Origin: Pectobacterium sp. A5351
Lineage (GTDB): Bacteria > Pseudomonadota > Gammaproteobacteria > Enterobacterales > Enterobacteriaceae
Direction of reading: 5' to 3'
DNA: 64,000 nt
Assembly: GCF_028335745.1 (NCBI RefSeq)
Contig: NZ_CP116477.1
Coordinates: forward strand, 868,001 to 932,000
The position numbers and the translations under genes were made by a program. Below, piece after piece: positions 38,620 to 47,205 of the stretch. Position 1 is the first letter of the stretch. The number at the start of each line of letters is the position of its first letter. Under the pieces are notes generated by a model. The model had not been told where the DNA came from and searched no databases. It saw only the letters and a list, made by a program, of their open reading frames with translations.

Positions 38620-39189
38620 TTATGTCTTGGCCCTCAGTTTTCTGCCGACGGGGAATTTTCGATATAAGGTATCTACTGCTACGTCATAAATCAGTGCCAC
38701 CTGCTGGCGCGGGACGCCATTAGCCAGAAGATGTCCGGCTTGCGCCCATTGCTCAGGCGTTAGCTTAGGTCGGCGGCCACCGATGCGCCCTTTAGCTCTG
38801 GCGGCAGCTAAACCTGCTCGGGTTCGTTCGACAATAAGTTCTCGTTCCATTTCAGCCATCGCCCCCATAATGTGAAAAACAAACCTTCCCATTGGCGTGG
38901 CGGTATCTATGGAGTCGGTTACGCTACGAAAATGAATCCCGCGTTGTTGCAACGTGTCCATTAATTTGACAAGCTGTCTCATGCTTCGTCCCAATCGATC
39001 CAGTTTCCACACCGCGAGCGTATCCCCTTCCTGTAATGCCTTCAGAGCACTATTGAGTTTCGGTTTTTTCTCTGTAGTCCCACCGATTTTCTCTTCAAAT
39101 ATCTGTTCACATCCTAGCCGTTCCAACGCTTCGCGTTGTAAATCGGTGTTTTGGTCATTTGTTGATACCCTGACATAGCCTATTAACAC
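38620..39189 (-). CDS. Serine DNA invertase (Gin/Hin/Pin family)
   Basis: 189 residues from a GTG with AGGAGG 7 bases upstream. The catalytic serine is in IGYVRVSTNDQNTDLQR (S10 by this start). KLDRLGRSMRQLV and TPMGRFVFHIMGAMAEMERE are the conserved core and E-helix. The C-terminal HTH (EQWAQAGHLLANGVPRQQVA ... DTLYRKFP) is that of the DNA invertases Gin and Pin rather than Tn3 resolvases. Such enzymes invert DNA between two inverted sites with Fis help. Imperfect inverted repeats lie just upstream (39243-39263 and 39426-39446) around the start of the methyltransferase gene. Confidence 0.92.
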   Translation of the reverse strand: MLIGYVRVSTNDQNTDLQREALERLGCEQIFEEKIGGTTEKKPKLNSALKALQEGDTLAVWKLDRLGRSMRQLVKLMDTLQQRGIHFRSVTDSIDTATPMGRFVFHIMGAMAEMERELIVERTRAGLAAARAKGRIGGRRPKLTPEQWAQAGHLLANGVPRQQVALIYDVAVDTLYRKFPVGRKLRAKT

Positions 39190-39242
39190 GCCATTTCCTC
39201 CTGCTAAAAGTACGGAGAATGCCAGATCGCCAGATAACGCTC

Positions 39243-39367
39243 ATCTGCATAATTGTTGATTTAGGAAAATCAAAAGCGGCCATAAAACCATAAATAAATT
39301 CATCACGATTCAGCTCGTGGGTTATCTGTTCAAGCTGCTCGAAAATCCTCGCCTGATTCACTGCCAT
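39243..39367 (-). pseudogene. Inverted N-terminal segment of the methyltransferase
   Basis: From ATG 39367 (AGGA 6 bases upstream) the minus strand codes 39 residues, MAVNQARIFEQLEQI ... AFDFPKSTI, the start of the neighbouring plus-strand methyltransferase. The frame then leaves the repeat and runs on into unrelated codons to 39155, overlapping the invertase start. In the opposite orientation it would be fused in frame to TQVRQGSSRN at 39437. Confidence 0.75.
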
Positions 39368-39434
39368 ACATGATCCTTCAGAATGCATAACTTGTTTTTT
39401 GCCATAACTATATACCGCTTGTAGGTAAATCAAC
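39367..39434 (-). promoter_or_regulatory. Promoter carried by the invertible segment
   Basis: Reading leftward, TTGATT (within the right inverted repeat), a 15-base spacer and TATAGT make a candidate promoter 40-50 bases before ATG 39367. In the present orientation it would transcribe the 39-codon stub and then the invertase gene; in the other orientation, the methyltransferase operon. Confidence 0.45.
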
Positions 39435-39444
39435 GATTACACAG

Positions 39445-42066
39445 GTGCGTCAGGGCAGTAGCCGTAACATCGCTAAAGAGCCTGGTCAGGTCGGTATCAA
39501 GAATAAACTCTGGTTTCAGTCTGCTGCGGAAGGCGAAGATCTTGAGACTCTGCTAAATCAATGCGTTGATAACCCAGCGATAGCTAAAAACAAGATCCGC
39601 TTCGTGCTGATCACTGATTTTACTCGCTTTCTGGCTTGGGATACCGCAAGTAAAGAGCGGCTCGACATTGAAATGGACGAGTTACATAGCAACTACGGTT
39701 TCTTTTTGCCGTTAGTGGGCCTTGAGAAAGCCATTATCAGCAGTGAAAACCCTGCTGATGTGAAGGCTGCCGAGAAGATGGGGAGATTGTTTGACCTCAT
39801 CCGAGTCCACAATGACCTCAATAAGTCGGAAGATATCCACGCCCTTAACGTCTTCCTGACTCGCTTGTTATTTTGCCTTTTTGCCGAAGACACCGGTATT
39901 TTTGCCCTCGCCCAGTTCACGTCTGCTGTCAAAAGTTTTACCGAAGAAGATGGCAGCGATCTGGATTCATTTCTTTATCAGTTATTTGGTGTGTTAGATG
40001 AGAAGCCTGACAGCCCGCAGCGGCAAAGGCTACCCACCCATCTGGCAGCATTTCCGTATGTAAATGGTGGATTGTTTGCCAGCGATGAACCGGTTCCCGA
40101 ACTGCGCAAAAAGGGGCGCAAGATCTTACTCGAATGCGGCACTATGAACTGGAGTGAGATTAACCCAGACATTTTCGGCAGCATGTTCCAGGCCGTGATT
40201 GATGTGGAACAGCGCAGCCGCTTAGGACAGCACTACACCTCATATCGCAATATCATGAAGGTGATTCAGCCCCTGTTTCTGGATCCGTTACGCGTTGAAC
40301 TGGATAAACAACGTAACAATGCCAAGGGGCTTAAAGCGTTACTGGTGCGACTCGGCAAGATCAAAGTATTCGATCCTGCATGTGGATCCGGTAATTTCCT
40401 GATTGTGGCCTACAAAGCGTTACGCAATCTGGAAATTGAAGTGATTGAGGCTCTGCGTGAGCTGGAACCTCAAACATTTTCAATGAGCGGTCTTCACCTG
40501 TCACAGTTTTACGGCATTGAGATTGATGACTTCGCCTGCCAGATTGCTCGGTTATCCCTTTGGCTGGCGGAGCACCAGGTGAATAGTCAGTGGGAAAAAG
40601 CGTTTGGTTTTTCGCCACCTGCATTGCCGCTACGTGAAAGCGGCAATATTCATAGTGACAATAGTTTGCGTCTTGACTGGCACCAGATCTGTCCTAAGCA
40701 AGCTGATGACGAAGTTTATGTAATCGGTAATCCGCCGTTTTTGGGTACTCTTGGTCGTACAGAAGAGCAGAAATCAGATATGCATGCCATTTTTAGCGGT
40801 TTTAAGGCGTTAGGCTATCTTGATTATGTCGCTTGTTGGTTCTGGAAAGGATCTCAATATATTCAGAATTCCCGTGCTGAGCTGGCACTGGTGGCAACTA
40901 ATTCTATCTGTCAGGGGGAACAAGTAGCGACGCTGTGGCCGCCAATTTTTGCCCTTGGGTTGAATATCCATTTTGCTTACCCAACTTTTACATGGGCAAA
41001 TAATGCCAGAGATAAAGCTGCGGTTCATGTCATTATTATTGGTCTATCCGCTCAAGGGAAAACACGGAAATTATATCAGAAAGTGGATGGTGAATGGCAT
41101 TGTAAGTTAGTTAGTAATATCAGTCCTTATTTGGTTGAGGGTAGTAATCTTGCTATTTACGCAACCAATAAACCATTGATTAATACTGTGCCAGCTTTAT
41201 TGTTTGGAAATAAACCTACTGATGGTGGTCACTTATTGCTGAGCAAGCCAGAACGAGATTCATTATTAAAAAAAGAACCGCGGGCAGAACGCTGGATCAG
41301 AAAAGTATTGGGGGCTGATGAGTTTTTAAATGGAAAGGAACGCTGGTGTTTATGGCTGGTTAATGCGACAAGGGATGATTTGCAAGCAATGCCAGAGGTA
41401 CAAAGAAGAACTGATTCTGTAAGAGCTTTAAGGTTAAAAGCCGGTCATCCAGCAGCAATGAAGATGGCAGATAAGCCACATGTGTTTATACAGGTGAGTC
41501 AGCCTGCATCTGGCAACTATATATTAGTGCCAAGAGTCTCGTCTGAAAGGAGAAGATATATTCCTATGGGATTTTTAGGGCATGAAGTTATATGTTCCGA
41601 TGCCAATATGTTTATCCCTGACGGCACGTTATACGAATTCGCAATACTTTCTTCGTCAATGCATAACGACTGGATGAGGCTGGTAGCTGGTAGGTTGAAA
41701 AGTGACTATCGCTATTCTGCATCGGTAGTTTACAACCCTTTTCCCTGGCCTGAAGTGACCGAAATACAACGCAAAGAAATCGAGGTTCTTGCCGAAGACG
41801 TGATTTTAATCCGTGAAGAATTCCCAGGACGTACACTCGCTGAACTCTATGATCCCGATAAGATGCCGCAAAAGCTGTTAACCGCCCATCAGGCTCTCGA
41901 TACCGCGGTGGATCGACTTTACCGTGAGCGCCCATTCAAAGATGCAGCCGACCGCTTAAGCTGCCTGCTGGCACGTTATGAAGCACTGACGCAGAAACTG
42001 ACAGTAACTCAGGCTAAACCAAGAAAGAGCAGAACACCGGCCAACGCAGGAAACCATAATGAATAA
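39445..42066 (+). CDS. Class I SAM-dependent N6-adenine DNA methyltransferase, start removed by inversion (OFF)
   Basis: 873 codons are open from a GTG at 39445, but the frame is open upstream to 39393 without ATG, and the true N terminus lies inverted at 39243-39367. The joined protein would be about 914 residues. Motif I is DPACGSGNF (about 318-326 here) and motif IV is GNPPF (about 430), an Eco57I/MmeI-type adenine methyltransferase with a helical N-terminal region and a C-terminal target-recognition part. No separate nuclease motif is evident in it. It overlaps the helicase gene by 8 bases. In this orientation expression would need the internal GTG, which has no good ribosome site. Confidence 0.8.
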   Translation: MRQGSSRNIAKEPGQVGIKNKLWFQSAAEGEDLETLLNQCVDNPAIAKNKIRFVLITDFTRFLAWDTASKERLDIEMDELHSNYGFFLPLVGLEKAIISSENPADVKAAEKMGRLFDLIRVHNDLNKSEDIHALNVFLTRLLFCLFAEDTGIFALAQFTSAVKSFTEEDGSDLDSFLYQLFGVLDEKPDSPQRQRLPTHLAAFPYVNGGLFASDEPVPELRKKGRKILLECGTMNWSEINPDIFGSMFQAVIDVEQRSRLGQHYTSYRNIMKVIQPLFLDPLRVELDKQRNNAKGLKALLVRLGKIKVFDPACGSGNFLIVAYKALRNLEIEVIEALRELEPQTFSMSGLHLSQFYGIEIDDFACQIARLSLWLAEHQVNSQWEKAFGFSPPALPLRESGNIHSDNSLRLDWHQICPKQADDEVYVIGNPPFLGTLGRTEEQKSDMHAIFSGFKALGYLDYVACWFWKGSQYIQNSRAELALVATNSICQGEQVATLWPPIFALGLNIHFAYPTFTWANNARDKAAVHVIIIGLSAQGKTRKLYQKVDGEWHCKLVSNISPYLVEGSNLAIYATNKPLINTVPALLFGNKPTDGGHLLLSKPERDSLLKKEPRAERWIRKVLGADEFLNGKERWCLWLVNATRDDLQAMPEVQRRTDSVRALRLKAGHPAAMKMADKPHVFIQVSQPASGNYILVPRVSSERRRYIPMGFLGHEVICSDANMFIPDGTLYEFAILSSSMHNDWMRLVAGRLKSDYRYSASVVYNPFPWPEVTEIQRKEIEVLAEDVILIREEFPGRTLAELYDPDKMPQKLLTAHQALDTAVDRLYRERPFKDAADRLSCLLARYEALTQKLTVTQAKPRKSRTPANAGNHNE

Positions 42067-44068
42067 TTTATTGCACGTTGAGTATGGTCAGACGGGGCAA
42101 AGTACCGGCCTTAATTCGATGGGAATGCGTGAAATGCAGGCCCGAGCTTTTGCTGAACGAAATAGTCAGTATCTATTGATCAAGGCCCCTCCGGCTTCGG
42201 GGAAATCGCGTGCGTTAATGTTTCTGGGGCTGGATAAACTGGAAAATCAGAACGTGCGAAAAGTGATTGTCGCCGTTCCGGAAAAGTCTATCGGTGGCTC
42301 TTTTCAGGAGACCAATTTAACCGAACAAGGTTTTTTTGCTGACTGGCGTGTTACATCCGAGAACAATCTGTGTGTGGATGGTGGGGAAGCGGGTAAGGTT
42401 CAGGCTTTCCAACGCTTTATGCATGGCAACGAACGTATTCTGATATGTACTCATGCGACCTTGCGTTTTGCCTTTGATAAATTAGTGGTAACAGATTTCG
42501 ATAATTGCCTGGTGGCTATTGATGAGTTTCACCATGTTTCTGCCGATGGTGATAATCGGCTTGGTAATCTTATTGATGAGCTCATAAAAAAATCGAGTGC
42601 GCATATCGTTGCCATGACCGGATCATATTTCCGAGGCGATACCGTGCCGATCCTGTTGCCTGAGGATGAAGCGCTGTTCACTAAGGTGACATACACCTAT
42701 TACGAGCAGTTGAATGGCTATCAATATCTTAAATCTCTGGGTATTGGTTATCATTTTTATCAGGGGCGTTATATTGATGCATTGCCCACGGTACTCGATA
42801 CCAGCAAAAAAACGATTATTCATATCCCGAATGTTAATTCCGGTGAATCGACCAAAGATAAATATGGAGAAGTTGATTCTATCCTTGATGTGATTGGCAG
42901 CGTGATAAAACGCGATCCTCTGACTGGGGTTTATTATATTGCGGGAAAAAATGGCTGTGAGCTCAAATTAGCCAATCTGGTTGATGATAATCCTAACGAA
43001 CGACCCAAAATCCAGGCGTATTTACGTAATATCAAAGCGGTTGATGATATGGACATCATCATCGCCTTAGGCATGGCGAAAGAAGGGTTTGATTGGCCTT
43101 ACTGTGAGCATGTGTTGACGATTGGCTATCGCAGCTCTCTGACAGAAATTGTGCAGATTATCGGCCGGGCGACCCGAGATTGTACGGGAAAAACGCATGC
43201 TCAGTTTACCAATCTCATTGCTCAACCTGATGCACAGGATGATGATGTGAAGGCATCGGTCAATAATATGCTTAAGGCGATCACCACGTCGTTATTGATG
43301 GAGCAGATCCTGGCTCCCAACATCCAGTTTAAGCCTCGTTCTCAATGGGACGGTCAGCCACTACCACCTAATACTCTGCTTGTAGATGATTCCGCAACCT
43401 TACCGGTATCCCCGAAAGTATTGGATATTCTGAACAGCGACAAGAACGAAATTATGGCGACTCTGATGGCTAACGAACAGTTGGTCAAAGAGACAATTAG
43501 TGAAACCATCCCCCCCGAAACTTTCACTCAAGTGGCTTTGCCTGCTGTGATTCAGACGCTTTACCCAGATTTGACCGACGAAGAGCAGGAACAGGTACGC
43601 ATAGGAGTATTACAAAGTATGTTGATCACTCAGAAAGGGGGCGTGGTTGATTGGGAAGACCTGCCGCAGGATGCCAATGTGGATATGGCGAATGGCGCTG
43701 AAGAAGAGTCAGTAAACAGTGTCGCAGGTAAGCAGTTCCTGAAGATGGGTGAAAAGTTCATCTGTATTGATAATCTGGATATAGACCTGATAGATGCGGT
43801 GAATCCGTTCCATGGTGCTTATGAAATTCTCTCTAAATCGGTAACTGCGCCTATGCTGAAAACCATTCAGGAAGCAGTAAGTGCCAGCCGATCGCAGGTC
43901 TCCGAAGAAGAGGCAATTATCCTTTGGCCTAAGATCAAGCAGTTCACCCGAGAACAACAGAGAGAGCCATCGCTGAATGCCAGTGATCCGATTGAGAAGC
44001 GTTATGCCGAAGCGCTGGCGTTTATCCGCAAAATGAAGCAACAGAAGTTGGCTAATCAGGAGCAGTAA
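42059..44068 (+). CDS. Superfamily 2 DEAD/DEAH-type helicase
   Basis: 669 residues. Motif I is APPASGKSRA (about 43-52), motif II DEFHH (about 157-161), motif III MTGS, and the second RecA fold ends with the motif VI region IIGRATRDC (about 375). GMAKEGFDWPYCEHV is the typical motif V region. The C-terminal 250 residues are helical and unassigned. It overlaps the methyltransferase by 8 bases and precedes the GIY-YIG gene by one base, so the three are one operon. I infer a DNA translocase or restriction helicase in phage defence; substrate unknown. Confidence 0.8.
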   Translation: MNNLLHVEYGQTGQSTGLNSMGMREMQARAFAERNSQYLLIKAPPASGKSRALMFLGLDKLENQNVRKVIVAVPEKSIGGSFQETNLTEQGFFADWRVTSENNLCVDGGEAGKVQAFQRFMHGNERILICTHATLRFAFDKLVVTDFDNCLVAIDEFHHVSADGDNRLGNLIDELIKKSSAHIVAMTGSYFRGDTVPILLPEDEALFTKVTYTYYEQLNGYQYLKSLGIGYHFYQGRYIDALPTVLDTSKKTIIHIPNVNSGESTKDKYGEVDSILDVIGSVIKRDPLTGVYYIAGKNGCELKLANLVDDNPNERPKIQAYLRNIKAVDDMDIIIALGMAKEGFDWPYCEHVLTIGYRSSLTEIVQIIGRATRDCTGKTHAQFTNLIAQPDAQDDDVKASVNNMLKAITTSLLMEQILAPNIQFKPRSQWDGQPLPPNTLLVDDSATLPVSPKVLDILNSDKNEIMATLMANEQLVKETISETIPPETFTQVALPAVIQTLYPDLTDEEQEQVRIGVLQSMLITQKGGVVDWEDLPQDANVDMANGAEEESVNSVAGKQFLKMGEKFICIDNLDIDLIDAVNPFHGAYEILSKSVTAPMLKTIQEAVSASRSQVSEEEAIILWPKIKQFTREQQREPSLNASDPIEKRYAEALAFIRKMKQQKLANQEQ

Positions 44069-44069
44069 A

Positions 44070-45329
44070 ATGATCCGGTTATCGACAACGCGATTAGCGG
44101 CCAAATCAACATTAGATGAGATCCTAAGTGAAGAAGATGATCTCTGTTTATTGGATGTTCACCCTCTGAAGCGCAAGGCGAGTCCCGTCGATTTGGCTGG
44201 CAATCAGTTTGCTGAAATTGCCGCGTTTTACGATCGGCATGGCCGTCTGCCAACTGAAAACAGCGCCGCTTCTCTTGATGAAAAACGCCTGGCAAGACGA
44301 TTGCGCATCATTAAAGAAAATCCCAACATATGTGCTTCGTTGCAAACGCTGGATTGCCGGGGGCTTCTGGCTTCAAATCATATTGAAAATGGTAGAACCC
44401 CACTAGCCGCTGAACCAACACCATTATCCTATGCCAACAAATCAGAACTGGTGACTTCTTTAGAGGATATTTTTGCCGATGATGAGGACGGTTTATTAAA
44501 TTTTGCAGAACCTGATATCTTCAGCTTACAGTATGTTTCTGCTGATAAAAAAGAGCAGCCAGATGACATTGCTCAGCGCCAGCCGTGTCAAGACTTCCAG
44601 CGTTTCGAACCCTTGTTTTACAGCCTGCATCAAGGCTTAAAAAATGGGGTTTTTAGTCTTGAGCGTTTTACCCATAAATTGAAAATTGTTGAAGGCGATT
44701 TTTTTATTCTTAATGGGTTACTGGGATATGTCCATAGTGCTGGTGAACGTCTGGGTCAGTACCGTACTTACAACGCCCGATTGCGACTGATATTTGAGAA
44801 TGGCACCGAAATGAACATGCTCTATCAATCCTTAACTCACGGTTTGGTGAGGGATAAAGAAGGGCGCAAGGTGCAACTCAATGGCAAGACGTTGCAACCA
44901 TCAGATACTGCGGTGCCGACCGGCTTGGTTTATGTGCTCGCGACCACAAGTACAGACCCAGCGCTTATTCCTTATAAACAAAGTCTTTACAAAATTGGTT
45001 TTACTGAAACAACTGTGGAGCAGCGCATTGAGCATGCCGAGAAAGACCGTACTTTCCTTGAAGCACCTGTCAGGATTGTGGCTACCAGCCAGTGTTTTAA
45101 CCTCAATGCCCAAAAATTAGAGGCATTGGTACATGGTTTCCTCGCTGCCCGTCGGCTCAACATTACGCTCAAGAGCCATAACGGTCAGATCTATACTCCA
45201 AGAGAGTGGTTTAATGTCCCATTGGCTACAGTTCAGGCCGTTATCCAGCACATTGTGGACGGAACTATTTCGCAATACCGACTGGATAATACGACTGGGA
45301 AAATTGTTGCGAAACACCCTGGGTTATAA
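44070..45329 (+). CDS. GIY-YIG (T5orf172-type) nuclease-like protein
   Basis: 419 residues. The C-terminal part from about 285 shows a GIY-YIG layout: GLVYVLAT (GIY strand), SLYKIGFT (YIG strand), EQRIEHAEK (Arg) and NAQKLEALVHGFLAARR (Glu), like the T5orf172/MUG113 subfamily. The N-terminal 280 residues have no clear domain, but FYDRHGRLPTENSA and EKRLARRL resemble helicase-associated segments. It starts one base after the helicase stop. In the three-gene operon this is the most likely DNA-cutting component. Confidence 0.7.
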   Translation: MIRLSTTRLAAKSTLDEILSEEDDLCLLDVHPLKRKASPVDLAGNQFAEIAAFYDRHGRLPTENSAASLDEKRLARRLRIIKENPNICASLQTLDCRGLLASNHIENGRTPLAAEPTPLSYANKSELVTSLEDIFADDEDGLLNFAEPDIFSLQYVSADKKEQPDDIAQRQPCQDFQRFEPLFYSLHQGLKNGVFSLERFTHKLKIVEGDFFILNGLLGYVHSAGERLGQYRTYNARLRLIFENGTEMNMLYQSLTHGLVRDKEGRKVQLNGKTLQPSDTAVPTGLVYVLATTSTDPALIPYKQSLYKIGFTETTVEQRIEHAEKDRTFLEAPVRIVATSQCFNLNAQKLEALVHGFLAARRLNITLKSHNGQIYTPREWFNVPLATVQAVIQHIVDGTISQYRLDNTTGKIVAKHPGL

Positions 45330-45454
45330 GGCTATGGCCTGTAAGTATACCAATAAGCTGAGGCATTCACTTTTAGAGCTCTTCCGACATACTGATTGTA
45401 CTCAGCTTAAGAGACGCTATGCATAAGACTTGATGCAAGCACAATGAACCCCTC

Positions 45455-45766
45455 TCAAATCCCCCAAAACATAAGATTAATAGCATCCTTGATCTCATCC
45501 GCGTAGTCGCCAAGATCCGCAATCACTTCACCAATAACCTCAACAGGAACGCTCGATAGCTCAGTGGTCATCAGCCGATAATCTTCGCCGTCGATGCGGA
45601 TCAGAGGGAACAAAGTCTTATTCACTTTCTCAGACAGGTGATGTGATTCGATAAGCGGGATGACCATGCGCCGTTTTGGTGTTTCAACAATATCGCTTTG
45701 CACATCGACAAACATTTTGTAGTGACTGGTTATTTTGTGTTGATAAACAATGAATTGCATAATCAC
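45455..45766 (-). CDS. ccdB: CcdB-type toxin (copy 2)
   Basis: 103 residues, differing from copy 1 (21421-21732) at about 10 positions by eye. The key parts [19 protein letters not shown] and the C-terminal INLMFWGI are conserved, so gyrase poisoning is plausible. It overlaps ccdA by 4 bases. It lies downstream of mobC and ccdA on the same strand. As an addiction module it would help keep the island in the chromosome. Confidence 0.92.
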   Translation of the reverse strand: MIMQFIVYQHKITSHYKMFVDVQSDIVETPKRRMVIPLIESHHLSEKVNKTLFPLIRIDGEDYRLMTTELSSVPVEVIGEVIADLGDYADEIKDAINLMFWGI

Positions 45767-45981
45767 CAGTTCCTGTTTTCATCCGCAAACGAGCCATTCT
45801 GTGCGATAAATTGGGCGACTTCTTCCATCCCTTCGCGGTTTTCCTTTTTCCACTCTTCAGCCCTGATGCGGCGGGCTTCTTTGCCAATGGCATCATTCAC
45901 CAGCCCAGAAATATTGACTCCGGCAGCACTCAGAACCTGATAATTATCTTTGTCTACGGTAACGCTTACGCGGTGTTTCAT
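45763..45981 (-). CDS. ccdA: CcdA-type antitoxin (copy 2)
   Basis: 72 residues. The N-terminal ribbon-helix-helix part ([20 protein letters not shown]) and toxin-binding tail ([19 protein letters not shown]) are intact. Seven residues differ from copy 1, including several in the tail, so cross-neutralisation between the two copies is an open question. The ribosome site GAGAGGAG and the upstream operator-like repeat are the same as in copy 1. Confidence 0.92.
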   Translation of the reverse strand: MKHRVSVTVDKDNYQVLSAAGVNISGLVNDAIGKEARRIRAEEWKKENREGMEEVAQFIAQNGSFADENRNW

Positions 45982-46006
45982 GATGGTGCTCCTCTCTTGT
46001 ACATAC

Positions 46007-46025
46007 TGTGAGTATATACTTCACA
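46007..46025 (-). promoter_or_regulatory. Putative ccdAB operator (copy 2)
   Basis: TGTGAGTATATACTTCACA, identical to 21973-21991, at the same distance before ccdA. Confidence 0.6.
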
Positions 46026-46039
46026 TAATTGTTCAGCAA

Positions 46040-46783
46040 TTAGCCAAGATTCAAATCTAACCCCTTCAACTCCTCAATCGTATAAACCCGAAAAACATTG
46101 CGGTGCTTCGCTTCCAGCGGGATACGCTGATGATCCACGATGGCGTATTTCACGCTATTAAACATCCTTTCAATAGCTCGCTTTATCTGTGGATCGGGCA
46201 CGATGTAGAAAACGTACATCCAGTGCTTTTGAGTACGAGTTATCAAATGTTGGGTGATAATTGCCTGATAACGGGCCTTGGTTTTCAGATGGCGCTCAGT
46301 CTCAACGGCGATGACGGTTCCGTCTGGTAACGTTATCACCCCGGCCGGGCGATGATATACCTCATAGCGGCTGCGGAAGGTTGAATCAGCGCCGCTGAGC
46401 GACCCATAAGCGCCTTTCTTCTCAAGAAGGAGCCGTGCTAGCTGACGATCAAGGCGCTGTATCAACGTCCAGCCAGTGACTTTCGAGGGCTCAAACCGTG
46501 CAGGAAAACTATCCTCATGGGGTGTGGCAACAACGGATAATCCGTCATTGGTGATCCCCCACAGAGAGGTTTTCACCATTCTGGTGTTTATTTCATGCTT
46601 TTGGATCAATCCCATGTCGATGGCTTTTGCCAGCAACAGATAAAGCGGCTTGTGATTTTTATAATCAAAAAGCAGCATCAGCGTTTTAAAGTCGCTGTAG
46701 GTTTCTTCTTTCAGAAAGGTGAGCAGAAGTCGCATTTTTTCGTGACTACGCGCCCGGCGTTCACGGTAATCAGAAATCAGCAT
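46040..46783 (-). CDS. mobC: MobC relaxase (MOBC family, CloDF13-like)
   Basis: 247 residues. MLISDYRERRARSHEKMRLL at the start and the FKTLMLLFDY region resemble, from memory, MobC of plasmid CloDF13. The catalytic region of MOBC relaxases is an acidic PD-(D/E)xK-like site; here LPDGTVIAVETERHLKTKAR (about 152-171) fits it. The protein would nick the element's origin of transfer so that a helper system can mobilise it. The N-terminal 100 residues look like a winged helix. ccdAB lie just downstream. No MobB-type coupling protein is seen in this island. Confidence 0.75.
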   Translation of the reverse strand: MLISDYRERRARSHEKMRLLLTFLKEETYSDFKTLMLLFDYKNHKPLYLLLAKAIDMGLIQKHEINTRMVKTSLWGITNDGLSVVATPHEDSFPARFEPSKVTGWTLIQRLDRQLARLLLEKKGAYGSLSGADSTFRSRYEVYHRPAGVITLPDGTVIAVETERHLKTKARYQAIITQHLITRTQKHWMYVFYIVPDPQIKRAIERMFNSVKYAIVDHQRIPLEAKHRNVFRVYTIEELKGLDLNLG

Positions 46784-46800
46784 GGTTCCTCCTTCGCATT

Positions 46801-47037
46801 TTACTGGGGTGTTCGCTCTTTCGGTTTTATCGCCTCATTGCATGGGAGAAACGTTCGCCGGTGGGTTCGTGCGACGCAAATTAGCAATTTCTGTGAAATT
46901 GAATTTACTCGCCTCACGCCACGGTTGAATGCCCGCGAGGCGCAGGCCTTCAACCGCCCAAATCCGTCGCGTCCTGCGTCGTGGCTGAATGGCCTGTTGA
47001 GCGCGGTCAGCATTGCGAAAATAAAACGTGTTGGCAT
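46801..47037 (-). CDS. Small basic protein, P4-type accessory ORF (Ash/Icd-like)
   Basis: 78 residues with a strong GGGGAG ribosome site 5 bases before the ATG. MPTRFIFAMLTALNRPFSHD, arginine-rich middle and the tail AVRTHRRTFLPCNEAI-like segment (here CVARTHRRTFLPCNEAIKPK) recall small Ash/Icd-like proteins of P4-type satellites and islands, but I cannot confirm the family. An overlapping frame (46835-47152) lacks a ribosome site. It lies just upstream of mobC on the same strand. Confidence 0.4.
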   Translation of the reverse strand: MPTRFIFAMLTALNRPFSHDAGRDGFGRLKACASRAFNRGVRRVNSISQKLLICVARTHRRTFLPCNEAIKPKERTPQ

Positions 47038-47153
47038 GTCTTCTCCCCACTGGAATTAGCCAGTAGGGAAGGCTATCGGGAAAGGGCTGTGTTGCCTGCA
47101 AACAACTCAATATCGGATGGGAAGAGTTATTGTTATTGAGCCATAAAAGCAAA

Positions 47154-47180
47154 AAAGCTCTGACCTAACGGCAGAGCTTT
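47154..47180 (-). terminator. Terminator for the 47206-47547 gene
   Basis: AAAGCTCTG (47154-47162) and CAGAGCTTT (47172-47180) form a 9-bp stem; reading leftward it is followed by a T run. Confidence 0.75.
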
Positions 47181-47205
47181 AATCAGGCTGGTGATGTTCA
47201 GATGG

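Larger units (their letters stand above)
39242..39447. repeat. Inverted repeats bounding an invertible start segment
   Basis: CATCTGCATAATTGTTGATTTA (39242-39263, 22 bases, shown to fix the site) faces its counterpart at 39426-39447, matching at 18 of 22 positions with an exact shared core TAAATCAAC. Both copies lie at the same codons (K-S-T-I-x-Q) of a methyltransferase gene. The right copy also has its own dyad, GTAAATC-AAC-GATTAC. Inverting the roughly 170 bases between the cores restores a complete reading frame. Confidence 0.75.

Noticed and set aside
46835-47152. Alternative 105-codon frame over the small accessory gene
   Set aside because: Its start has no ribosome site and lies next to a terminator, whereas the 46801-47037 frame has GGGGAG at good spacing.
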